This document shows positions 1-11,700 of a stretch of DNA of 60,000 nt, piece by piece. The position numbers were made by a program, and so were the translations under genes. Numbering within the stretch: position 1 is the first letter of the stretch; each line of letters begins with the position of its first letter. The stretch is from Tubiluchus corallicola (taxonomy: Eukaryota; Priapulida; Priapulimorpha; Priapulimorphida; Tubiluchidae): NCBI GenBank assembly GCA_030141605.1, contig JAQGDQ010000006.1, positions 476,501 through 536,500 on the forward strand, given 5' to 3'. Under the pieces are notes generated by a model. It did not search any database and had not been told where the DNA came from. It was given only the letters and a program-made list of their open reading frames with translations.

Positions 1-812
1 GGGCCGGAGTTATTGCAGCAGGGCTCCTTGAAAATACAAGTTTAAAGAGCCTTAGTATGTGTGGAAACAAGACAGGTGATATAGGTGGTTTGGCATTTTC
101 TAATTTGTTGCAGGAAAGTATTTATTTGCAAAAACTTAACATTGGAAATACAGATATTGGACTGACAGCTATTATAGCAATTGCAGATGTACTTCGTCAT
201 AATTGTGTATTGCGGGTACTAAATATTAATAGACCAATTTATTTTGCACTACAAGAAGAATTATCAGAAGCCATGGCACGAGCACTGAAAGTAAATAGCA
301 CTCTCGAAGAACTTCATCTTCAGAAATGCAACATAACAGATTTTGGTATCAAGTGGCTTATAGATGAAGGTTTAGTTTATAATAACACATTGAAGCTTTT
401 GGATCTCGGTTGTAATTTAATATCAAGAGATGGTGCAATAAAAATAGCGTCATTACTTGAAACCAATACCAGTTTAGAAGTCATTGAGCTAGGATGCAAC
501 AAAGTCGAAAATGATGGTGCAATAGCCATCAGTGAATCTTTAGCATCAAATAATAATTCACTGAAAGTGCTTATGCTGAAAAACAACAACATATCTGGTG
601 AAGGCATATGTGCATTAATGAAATGCTTGATTAATAATTCATCACTCACCCACCTAGAGCTTTGGGGTAACAGGTTTGATCAGCCAGCTTGCTTAGCTGT
701 TCAAGAAATTGTTCAAATGGACAGACTTCAGCCACAATTCATTGATCTTAAGCCATATGTTGTAGATGGTGTGGTACAGTTAGCTTTATTGCAGTTTAAT
801 AAGAATTTTTGA
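1..812 (+). CDS. LRRC34: LRRC34-like leucine-rich repeat protein, 3' part only
   Basis: The frame is open from base 3, before the first ATG at 57, to the TGA at 810-812, so this is the C-terminal part of a gene whose start lies outside the window. I see ribonuclease-inhibitor-type leucine-rich repeats of about 28 residues, each with an LxxLxLxxNxI core, for example LEELHLQKCNIT, LKLLDLGCNLIS, LEVIELGCNKVE, LKVLMLKNNNIS and LTHLELWGNRFD. Such repeats form a curved scaffold for protein binding; no enzymatic motif is present. The NINRPI/QEE stretch and the tail LWGNRFD...VDG...LA resemble what I remember of LRRC34. The family is inferred; another RNI-type LRR protein is possible. At least 810 bp are uninterrupted by introns, unlike the short exons of the other genes here. 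Confidence 0.65.
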   Translation, partial: AGVIAAGLLENTSLKSLSMCGNKTGDIGGLAFSNLLQESIYLQKLNIGNTDIGLTAIIAIADVLRHNCVLRVLNINRPIYFALQEELSEAMARALKVNSTLEELHLQKCNITDFGIKWLIDEGLVYNNTLKLLDLGCNLISRDGAIKIASLLETNTSLEVIELGCNKVENDGAIAISESLASNNNSLKVLMLKNNNISGEGICALMKCLINNSSLTHLELWGNRFDQPACLAVQEIVQMDRLQPQFIDLKPYVVDGVVQLALLQFNKNF

Positions 813-1404
813 GTTTCCAAATTTTTACTCTTTAATCAGTTGAAATGAATTATAATTTATAATGTCATTTATAATTTATTTTTCTTCTTTTATTGTTGTT
901 GAGAACATACAATCAAACTTCGCTATAATGCCCCCTTCATTATACTAACCTCCCTGAACACCCACAGTTTTGGAAAAACAATATGTCCGTATTTGCATCG
1001 ACATGTATATATTAATGCACCTTGTTATAATGCCAAACTCGCTTAATGCTAGCTTTTTTGTGGCATGAAATTAGACGGTAAAAAGAAATCTTGATGTAAA
1101 TATAGACTTATTCCTTATGGTATAGCAAAATTACTCTGGCTTTCATATAAGTTTCCTCTATTACGATGAACAGTAAATGAAGCCAAGTATTAATTTTGGA
1201 ATTTCGGAATATATTTAAAACTGCAAAATACAAAAAAGAATAACTAATGAAATTTCATTACTCATTTTTCAACTAAACTTTTTATTCTTCATGAAGTATA
1301 TTTTATCAAATAAATTTACAATTATATCACAAAGCCAAATTAACACGTTTTCTTTGATTATTTATAATCAAGATTATTGTCAAGATTATTTAATGTCAAG
1401 ATTA
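813..1404. other. Spacer with a possible pogo/Tigger-like remnant
   Basis: No coding exon is supported. Around 911-1050 lies a stretch with CAATCAAACTTCGCTATAATG and further TATAATGCC blocks, resembling the ends of the element at 41501-42347. Only one end is visible, so this is a decayed fragment at best. Three copies of TCAAGATTATT occur at 1368, 1380 and 1396, just before the inverted-repeat element. Confidence 0.35.
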
Positions 1405-1594
1405 TTGATGGTACAAACCCACGATTAATTAAATTTTCAGGCCAAAACCAAAAAAGCGACTGCAAAAAGTTGAAACACAGCCTGGAATTAAACTAGGGTT
1501 CCTCAGCTTGCAAGACTGACGCCTCAACCACAAGGCCACCATGTTTCCCGGTGATCATGCCTCAATTTAAATAACAGTGGGTTTGTACCATCAA
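1405..1594 (-). mobile_element. 190-bp inverted-repeat element enclosing a tRNA-like unit
   Basis: Two perfect 18-bp inverted repeats, TTGATGGTACAAACCCAC at 1405-1422 and its complement at 1577-1594, bound a 190-bp unit. Between them, on the minus strand, is a tRNA-like segment: a box A-like TGGTTGAGGCG (plus positions 1520-1530) and a box B-like AGTTTAATTCC (1484-1494), about 26 bases apart, preceded by GGTGGCC. This looks like a tRNA-derived SINE or tRNA pseudogene caught inside, or forming part of, a MITE. No clear target duplication is visible. The internal Pol III promoter is inferred from box consensus only. Confidence 0.6.
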
Positions 1595-2376
1595 CTTTTC
1601 GTCTGGTTTTAAGGCAATCATTCAGTACAGATGTACATACGGTGTATAAGTTGTGGACTGAGTGATTGACCAGTGTAGCTTCTTATTATAGGCAAAGTGA
1701 GCATATTCCTTGAAAAGTATCACTTTCCTTCTACTATTTAACTTTTATCGTCCATAGCCCAGCATTGTACAAAAACACAAGTTCAACTAAAGTTGAAAAG
1801 ATATGGACTCTGGTTTCAAGAAAAAGCCTATTGTTTCAAAAACCATTATGAGATCTGAATAAGCAGACAATGCAAGAATTTTCCTTCTTTATATGCAGGT
1901 TTTGGTGTTACCAAGTTATGGTTATCAAATTACCAAGATACTTACATCTTTTCCACTAGTCATTACCTTATCTTCAAATATGGTATTTTCCGTCTTTGTA
2001 TTGTTGACTTTAAATTTTATTTTTCTAAACGGTAACTCATCGTGCATTTTGCATCTTGTTGTCCCTCTTTATTTATTTTCAAAACTGAAAATTGGCACTT
2101 TTCAAAGACATCTCTGTAAAAGTTACGAAGAATTAAAGTGCCTGACAGAATATCCAATGATGATCTGTATAATGTGGACCTTGGAGTAAACAAATTCAAC
2201 TAAGAAGATTGCATTGGATTGGGCATGCACTAAGACTGTCTAAAGTCTCCCCTTCCTAGCAACACCTAGATGACAAAACATATTGTAGGTTAGCTTCACT
2301 AAAGGCACGCTAGCAGTTTCAAGGACACCGAATGTACGTACAAAAAAAGTTTTAGCAAATTACAGCAATTCTTCTT
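1595..2376. other. Spacer, nothing recognised
   Basis: AT-rich sequence. An open frame near 1893-2189 is low in complexity, rich in hydrophobic residues, has no recognisable domain and no splice context, so I do not call it. Confidence 0.5.
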
Positions 2377-2427
2377 ATTACTACTACTGCTGCTGCTGCT
2401 GCTACTACTACTACTGCTGCTGCTACG

Positions 2428-2476
<49 letters not shown>

Positions 2477-2535
2477 TCATTATTATTCTTATTATTATTA
2501 TGATCATCATCATTAACATTATCATTGTTATTCTG
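2377..2535. repeat. Compound trinucleotide microsatellite
   Basis: Runs of CTA/TAC are interrupted by CTG/TGC repeats at about 2377-2475, followed by ATT/ATC-type repeats to about 2535. It lies in spacer directly upstream of the LINE remnant. Confidence 0.9.
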
Positions 2536-2689
2536 TTCTTAGCAGTAGTAGTATGAAGTAGTACTCACTAATTGCATTTAGTAGTAGTACATTTACTGGT
2601 CTAGATTCTAACAGTAAAAATAAACTTACTGTTTTAGTTCTTACACAGTTTCCCCTTACACCTAGCTTTATACCATATTAGAATATTAA

Positions 2690-5470
2690 GCTTGTTAAAG
2701 AACTGAAGGAAAACCTAATAAAGGTGAATTTGTTAAAATATCTAATGGAACGATTCTCGTTATTGGTAATTCAAAACTTGACTACGCAGTTCGTTCTAAT
2801 ATAAGTGAAGTTAGTGGTTCATCTATTTCTGTAGCAAGCGATGAATTGCAAGATACTCTGGATTCACCACTTAGTTCTACTGAGGTTAAGGAATTTCAGT
2901 TGAATCTACTAAGGTAAAGAGACCTTCACACATTTCTAACTTGAATTTGCACCTGTGCAGTCTGTAGAGCCGAAGAAACGTTCTATATTGCGTGATATTT
3001 CTCGTTATATTACTCCCAAGCTGTCACATATTAAATGTGTTATTAGTCTAGGCGATGACTTTCAGACTCCTTGTAATAATTGATAACAGTCTGAGAAGTC
3101 TAATTCTGTATATAATGTAAATACGTTTACTTGCTTATATACTAGTGCAAGAAGCTTAAGTTCCAAGTTTCACGGTTGCTCTTGTTGTCATATATAACCC
3201 ACTTATTTTAAGCATAACTAAGACTTGGTTCAATGAAAACATGGATTTATTTGAATTTTGTTCAGGTTTTCATGAACTGTTTCGTCAAGATCGTCTTTGG
3301 ACGATGGTAGGGGTGGTGGCACTGTGTTATGTGTGAGTAAAAACTTCCAAGGCAGGTTTTTTCCTATTGAACTTTACTAATCTTATATGGGTCGAAATTT
3401 ATCAAGGCAATAAAAGAAATGTTGCTATTGGGTTAGTATACCAATCTCCTAATTCTAGTGCAGTATAAATGATTCAGTGCTCTTTAATATTTAAAACAAT
3501 CTTGATTCTAAGGAATATATTATTTTTGGAGATATCAATTACCCTGATATTAATTGGGAATTTTTGACAGCCTGTTCTAAATCACCTACTGATTTTCTGA
3601 ATGCTACTTTAGATGGTTTCTTTACTCAACGTGTAAATTTTCCTACGTGCGATAAAAACACACTTGAGAATATTATTGATAACGTTCAGGATGTTGGCAA
3701 GCTTGGTAGTAGTGATCATGTTCTTCTTAGTTTTCAAATTACTCTTGCTAGTGATTCCGGCTCCACGTGGATAATGAAATGCTTACTTCACTACAGATAT
3801 TTGAAGGAATGCTTGTCGATCATATTCGTAACTTAAACCCAGTTAAAACACCTGGTCCTAATAATTTTGGTTCTAGACTATTAATTGTGACGGCATTGTG
3901 GTCGCTCCATCACAAATAAAAAATAACTGAATCTTCATGGTTTCACTGCTTTATTAACCGGTAAATTCAAAAAAAGGATTATGATCAAATTAACCACGTT
4001 TTTACGCCATCTTTCTTCTGCTCGACTATCAAAATTTTTGTTTTTCTACTTTCCAACTACAGCGCACTTGCTACGACTCTCGCGCCGAGCGAGATATTAA
4101 TTGAACTTGCAGATTCTTTGTGTAAGCCATTCCCTTTTCTCACTGTATAATCAAAGTTTATGAACTCATCAAGCACCTCATAGTTGGAAGTTAACCAATG
4201 TAACACCTATTTTAAGAAAGGTATGCACAGTGATCCTGATAATAATCAGCCAATTTCTTTAACTTCATTAGTGTGTAAAGCCAAGGAGTCTATTTTGCAG
4301 AGTTATATCATTGATCATTTAAAAAAACTAATTTATTATTTGACTCCCAACATGGATTAACTAAAGGCCATGATGTTAGTTCTGTGTTGATCAAGGGAGT
4401 TTTCTTGATATCATTTATTTTTATCTTGCCAAGACTTCTGATAAAGTGCCTCATCTTAAACTGCTTAAAAAGACTAAAGCACATGGTTTTTCTGGAGATA
4501 TCGTCAATTGGATAAAAGATTGGTTGTTTGGAAGAAAACAACATGTCGTACTTGATGGCGTATAATCATCTGAAAGGTTGATGACAAGTTTTGTTTCACT
4601 GGGATCGATACTCAGACCAGAGTTGTTCACTGTATTCATTAATGATATAGATAATGATATTTCCACTCATATTTTAAAATTTGCAGATGATACAAAATTG
4701 TATTATCCAATTAATTCTGTAGCAGATTCATTAGTTTCACAGCATGATATTGAACAACTAGCTATGTAGGTGGAGTAATGTTATTTAATGTTGATAAATG
4801 TGAGGTAGTGCATTGTGGTTTTGAGTGACTATGTTACGAATAGAACAGCTCTTCAAAGTACAGTAGTAAAAATTATCTTGGTGTGTTAGTAACATCAGAG
4901 ATGAAATTTTTCCAGGAATATGTATCCTCTGTTAAGGAAGCAAGCAAAACCTTGGGCATGCTAAAGCAGCACATCGTGTCTAGAAATAAAGAAATTATAT
5001 TGAAATTATACATTTGTTTGGTTAGACTTTATCTAAAATACTGTGTGCAGCTTTGGAATCCCCATTATCAGAAAGATATATTGCTTATGGAAGGTGTAAA
5101 GGCGTGCTACAAGAATAGTATTCGGTTGTAAAAATCTAGCATTCTAGAAAGGTTGAAATATTGCAGTTTGACCATGCTTGAATTAAGAAGGCACTGTGGC
5201 GATCTATTTGAAGTTTATAAAATACTAACTAGAAATAAAACACTTTACCTGAAAAATTCTTTAATTTAGTTATTGATTCTGAAAACTAAAGGAACATTGT
5301 TTAAAACTGTTTAAAGAGCTGTCACGTCTTTACATTGGTAATATTCATTAACTGTGAGAGTAGTGAATGAATGGAATAATCTGCCCGTCATGGTGTTGCC
5401 ATATCCATCATAGTGAAGTTTAAATCCTTAATCGACAATTATTTTGTGGAAAAATATGGGGTTTCTAATT
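2690..5470 (+). pseudogene. Decayed CR1-like non-LTR retrotransposon (LINE)
   Basis: Pieces of a LINE appear in order on the plus strand, broken by stops and frameshifts. An N-terminal piece sits around 2720-3100. Endonuclease-domain pieces follow: a DDGRGGGTVLCVSK-like stretch near 3300, and a GDINYPDINW then SDHVLLSF pattern at about 3530-3740. The reverse transcriptase includes TPGPNNFGSRLL near 3850, GSILRPELFTVFINDI and the catalytic-box motif KFADDTKLY at about 4600-4710. The C-terminal part is near 4883-5131 (LYICLVRLYLKYCVQLWNP), with a last trace to about 5460. The motif order matches the CR1/L2-type clade; the exact clade is inferred. The copy cannot encode a working protein and carries a nested insertion at 3888-4094. 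Confidence 0.8.
3888..4094. mobile_element. 207-bp insertion with 9-bp target duplication
   Basis: The LINE coding sequence is interrupted: the stretch reading ...NNFGSRLL stops at 3887 and continues as IELADSLCKPF from 4095. The 9-mer TATTAATTG occurs at 3879-3887 and again at 4095-4103, as expected of a target-site duplication. The inserted 207 bp have no obvious terminal inverted repeats and no coding capacity. A 9-bp duplication is known from Mutator-like elements, but without TIRs I leave the family open. Confidence 0.65.
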
Positions 5471-5733
5471 TCCATGAGTGTACTGGGTTAGAGGCTAAAC
5501 TTGTCAGTACAACAGTATATCACGGAGCCGAGATGCCAAGCAGCGAGCGTGGCGTGAATTGTGGGCTAACGAGTGTAAGTGTCCTTAAGGAGCAGTCTTG
5601 TGCATCGATTATATTGACTACCGCCAAAGGCTGCAGTTGCTCCCTGCAAAGCATTGGTTTAACCAGTTTGCTTTCAGTGTAAAGTCCGTTCTCACATATA
5701 ATTTTGTATTACATTTAAAGTTTAAGAAAAATC

Positions 5734-8700
5734 ATGGAAGAAAAAGGCGCTAAGGAAAAACAAAAACTCACTGAAGTTATTGGTTTCATTGGTGCTGGCA
5801 AGATGGCAACTGCATTAGCTCTTGGCTTTGTAACTTCTGGTATGGTGTTTTTAAAATTATTGTCCACGTGTTGACTACTGCATTTTGGACGGAACATAAT
5901 TCGGCCGCATGTTGACAAAGCATTCCTTGCAGCAATTCTTGCTAATTTTTAACCACCACTAAAATAACAGCTGACAAATTTAGCGCAGGCAGTTTGGGCA
6001 TCAAAAACAGGCTGAGCGATCTAAAATTTAGGTTTATGAGCTATACTTAAATGTCACATCTGGCATAACAATAAGAATTGTTTTATTTCGCACACACGAA
6101 CAGTAACGGTACATCACGATACAACAATTGAAAATACGTTACTAATGCGATGGTAACATACTCCTATACATGTTACCCTTATAATGTTTTATAGTATACT
6201 GTAACTGTACAGTGATAAGAAATAATTATGAAATAAGACAGAATTTGATGAAGCTAGTTCAGAGATTGTCAACATTTATAAATGAGGTTGTAGATGCTTC
6301 CTTAAGCATTTATAGCAATAGGGTGCAAGTGTGTTTACGATATATAAACCACAGTTTACTGATTTTGTCGTCAATTGACTATAGTACAAGCAACATTGTG
6401 AAAAATAGCAGACGCGTAGCAAGGTGGGAGGCAACACGGCGTAAGTGTGAGAGGGTGCAAAATTTTTCTAGACTAGTCTTTAATGACTGTTGTAATGATA
6501 TGCTTCATGCATATTTATTGGTAAAATGATTAACTTTATTACTATCAAATAATTAGTGACTGTTCACCAGCCATCGTGTAAACCGCATAAAGTGGCGTTT
6601 ACGTAGCATCCGGATGCGTACGCGTTTTGGAGTAGTGGAACAAATAAAATCGGTTTATATTGTTTTCAATGCACCAAGAATACGAACACGTGGTCTGCCA
6701 TTGACTGCCGAGCTGACGATCAATAATTACAATGGATGCTATGAGCATGCAAACTTACCATTGACGGTTTGCAGTTGTAAAGTTGATACCTTCTCAATGA
6801 TCCGTCAATATTTGGCAATATTCTAGCGCTAGGTGTTTTCATACATCGTTGCCACCATGTAATGATATGCTTCACGCATAATTATTGGTAAAACGATTAA
6901 CTTTATTAATATCAAATAATTAGTGAACGTTTACCAATGTTATAAACCGCATGACACGTAAACATGCCCTACTTAATCTAGTACTACTACAGTAGGTGCC
7001 GCTTAATAGACTCACTTTGGGACAGAAGTGTTTTGACTCAATTAACCGACTGAACCTGTTAACCAATGGGTACCAGTATTACTGGTATAGAGGTATGAGT
7101 CACCAGCTTATTATGCACTGCAAAGGTTTTTAATGAATTTTAGAAACAAAGTAAAGCCTAAATTCCTTTGTACAGTTAAAAATTGGAAAAAAATATTTTA
7201 AAATATTAATTTATATAAGTGAATTAGTAATAAATTAAAAAGTATACTTTTTTAAATCACACAAGTCTACTTATCTGCAATAATTACAAAAATTCCTTCA
7301 AATTTGGCTGCTTCATTTTATCACGAAGAAGTTGGCGCACAAAGTTCTCAAAATGATAAACACGTTGAAAATCTGTTGTTGTATGATGCACAAATTCTCA
7401 TCAAATACTTAGTGCATGGCGTGCTTAAACTGTTGGTGGTGCTTGTGCTTCCTCGCAGCTTCGCCTGTAGCTTCGCCTAAGCTCCAGCTTGCTATAACTG
7501 TGACATACTTACTGTACTATACCCGCGTCCCTGGCATAACGGCAACATCTAACTGTGTTAAACTTTCTGGCAAAGACTGCCAGAGGTTCAAAAGCAAAAC
7601 ACTAAACAAGTGATTAACAAACCATTAGGGTAGCATAATTAGGGTATGCTAAATGTTCCTACTTACAAACAAAACGATGATTGTTTCTATGTATATTATA
7701 GGACAAAAGCCAACTAAGATGATATAAAAGTCATAAAAGTTTATTAGCCACACGAAAGTGTCTTATTGATGCATGTGAAGGAAAAATAGTGAGTCAATTA
7801 TGCTGAGTTATTTCAGGCAATTACCGATAGTTTTTATGTACATTTGAATAGAAGCAGCCCGTACCAGGCTTTTTTGAGTCAATTAAGCGATTGGGTCTAT
7901 TAAGCGACACCTACTGTACAACTGTTAATCCTTAATTGCTGCCCGACATTGTCTAATCAATTGTCTAATCAGAGATCATCTGACTTTACTACTTCATACA
8001 GCCTGTTTTTGCTAAATTATGTTGTTACTTAAAGCACAAGAAAACCCTCCACTTTCATCAAGCTGAAAAAATTTGTCTCAAAATTTTATACCAGTTACTA
8101 CCTTTTTGCATGCAGGGTTTGCATCGGCCGCAACGCTGTATAATACTTGTAAATTTAAACTCCCGCGAAGACCGTTAGATGCACCATTTTAATGGTAGAT
8201 CATCTGACACAAGTTTAGATAGCACTGAGTAAAATTTGAAAAAATAATCAGAGCTTTCGTAGCATACATGTTGCTAACTAAGTAAAATTTTCAATTACTG
8301 TATCTTGTCAATAAGATTAAAAATATGTTTTTGGCTAGTGAGTGGCACACCCTGGAGTGTGAGTCAGAGACATTTTACCAATTGGCACAAACATTTTAAA
8401 TTATTATTTCTAGTTACATAAGTCTTTTCAGCAGGTAAGCGAAATGTAGTACTTCTGTAGATTTACACGGAAAGTTTTTTGGGACATAATTTAACATTGC
8501 CTTTTCTTCCCCTTTTTTACGTTTGCATACGTGACTTCATGTAATGGCGCCGTCGGAACAGTATTGTGGGAGATTTAAATGAAAACAAACAGAAATTCCT
8601 TTTAATGTGAGTACGAAATATGCATAAAATTGCTATAAAGTAATAAAATCTTTTAAGGCGATTTTTCAGAAACCTATTCCAGGTACCCTTTTTCTTGTCC

Positions 8701-11700
8701 TTTAAGTGTTAATGTTGAGAGAAAAAGTAGTGTGAATACTTGTGGTATTCTGTATCTCATAATCTTTGCATGTTTATTTTATACTGGAGCTGAATGTTTA
8801 ATGACTGTACCATCTTATGAGCAACTTTCCTAGACCAGTGCATGGAAAAGTCGTTCTGGTGCAGTACCGCATATCAAACTCGGGTGATTCTTGGAAAAAA
8901 TTCGTTCATCTTTATCCCATCATGTCGAAAAAAGTGGGGCTGTGTGAATCGACTACGCAAATTGCAAGAAATAGTTTTAGAACGCAACAAGTAACTGTGT
9001 AACAGGTCTATTGCGAGTACAGAATGCTATGAAACAGAAATCACGGCAAAATTATCAGATTTAATAGAAAACACATCAGCAAGCAATGCCATTTGCATTT
9101 CACTCTCTGCGCTCTCTTCCAAACTAAAACGGAATCAAACAAAATAAAACGAGCGGAATTTACACTCCCACTCCAGTTTCTATTACGAAACTGAATACAA
9201 ACAAAGACCCTGGCCGAAAGGTTGTCACTAAAGAAGCTTAGACTGTCGATACCACACATCGATACTCACTGAAAGAATCCACCACCACAAGATGGACAGC
9301 ACAAATAGCCAAATATGTGAAAAGAAGAATACATGCTTTATTCCCATTGGCAAGAATCAAAGGACCAAAGTGGTCTAAATCACTGTTGGCAAATGGAGGA
9401 GAAACTCAGATAACGCACCATCTAAACTGATCGTTATTTTGAGCCTGTATGCCGCAAAACAGACTTCTGGAACATGGCAACACTAACTCCACGGTATTGG
9501 GAGGTCAGTGACAAAATTGTCAATCTCACTGACATGGGACCAGCAGAATTGTCAACCCCACTAACATCAGAATGACATGGGATCACGCATCAAAATGACA
9601 TTTTCAAAGGATCTCACAAATTCGATTATGAGCAAAACCTTCAGGTGGGTTACCAGTAAGCCAACATGGGACAACCATGAGGTCCGAATAGAATCAACGA
9701 CGAACACCGTAAAGACTAATCACTATTGTATGAACGTAATCAGCCAAACGCACAGACAGTGGCAGCCATCAATACCAACCTTGGCAAGGTTAATGTTTCT
9801 GGTTTCAATGGTGATAAATGGACACGGGACACGAGAAGTTGGATGTCTGTGCTCGACCGTACATATGCCATTGTGGCATAAGGCTTCTTAGAGGCGTCTA
9901 AAAAAACATGATGTTCAGATTGGACCCTACAACAACTTGTCTGGAAAAGACAGCCATACTAGATGGAAGACGAACAAGGTGGCTTCTGAATGGCCTCCCG
10001 CTCAGTAAGGACATCTGTAGGGACTAGGGTTATCCCATGTGAATGGTACATGGTACACACCATAGACTTTGGAACAGCAGCTTAGGCTAATTTTTAAGCG
10101 AGCTTATATATTTTTCAGGTTTAGTTCCTGCTGATAAAATTGTTATGAGTAGTCCCGAAGCTGAACCACCAGAACTAAAGGTAACACATTGTCTCCTGCA
10201 GATTTTTTTCCTTTCCATTTAAAAATTTTCTTTTTTTCCATATGCTTCATCAATTTTGTCTTTATATTATTTTTGTGCTGGCTGCATATCTGAAAAGTTT
10301 CTTTTTTGGAGATATTATCTCATGCTGGACATTTGCATGCTGGAAACATTTGCAAATATTAAGAGAAAGCTGTAATGTATGTCAGCTTCGTTTTGACGGT
10401 GGGTATGCAGCTTATAAAACACAGCCATAACTAAATGTCTTACTGATCAGGAAATAAAAAGCCCTCCTGTTTTTTCCCACTTTTTAGCTGTTATGCAGCA
10501 TGTGTTCATTGAGGAATGGATTGGTGACTAAACATCAAAATCAATATTAATAATAAAATCTTAATAACTATGAATGCAAATACTGAAAGCAGATTGTCAT
10601 CATTTTGGCTGGAAAGAGTGTTGTTTTAACCTAAGCCATTAATTTTGATACACAGTATGGCAGACAGTGCTACACTATTTGGAATAGTGTGTTGCAAAAT
10701 TATTACTTCACAAACAAGGCCTTGAAGCTCAATTTGCAAAAAAATTTGTCTGTTTGCAGTGTTTCATTTTGTAAAGCAAATCTGATTTTTATTTATAACT
10801 CTAAGGTTTTTTTTATTGATCCAAGAAGGTTATAAATATTTCACAATGCACTTAATTTTACACTGGATATAACAGTGTATGTTAAACCATGTTTTCCCTA
10901 CTTCCATTCCTAATTTAAATCTCTTCTTTTTTCTTAGTTTCTCGCTCTCTTTCTCCCTTCCAATTATGGACACATAATTACCTTGGTAGTGTAAATTATT
11001 GCTAGCTAACACTGCAGTAGTTTGTGTTTTTAGAAACATGGGATTGTTAATTACTCATCAAACAATCTAGATGTAGTGAAAACTTGTGACATTATCATCA
11101 TCGCTGTTAAGCCTAACATTGTTCCAAAGATTTTGAAAGAAATTGGCTCCAATGTACAGCCCTCGAAACACACTATTATTTCTGTAGCAGCTGGACTGAC
11201 AATAGATTACTTTGAAAAGGTATATAATCTATAATTCTATACACATTATATTTGTTGTTATGCATTTATAATTTAATGGTGTGTTAAACAGAAAAAAAAT
11301 GAGTAATGTACTGCTGCATGATAGTTTGCAGATTCCTACAGGTCTGTTCATTTCTCTTCATATTAGGTTAGGTCTGCTGTATGCACCCTGTTGTGTCCTA
11401 TTTCCTTCCAAAAGGGCCATATTTTTGAGTTACCCTGGCACTTTTTTAAAAAATTGCAGAGAGCAGATGCTGAGGTACCCACTTATTGTCGGTAATGCAC
11501 GAACATTCCATGTTGTGTTCCAATATAAGACTGTGTTACAGGCTGCTAGTTCTTAAGGAATGCACTTTTTTGATACCATTATATTTCAATACTATCGCTC
11601 TGTAGCAATGTTAAAATCTGCAGGAATTTTTTTTACCGAGAATGCATTTTATTGAAATATTTTTTTGCAAAACTTTGAAGGCTTCCAAGCTTCTAGGTTA

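Noticed and set aside
9577-9891. 104-codon frame in PYCR intron 1
   Set aside because: No domain recognised; surroundings look like decayed repeat sequence.
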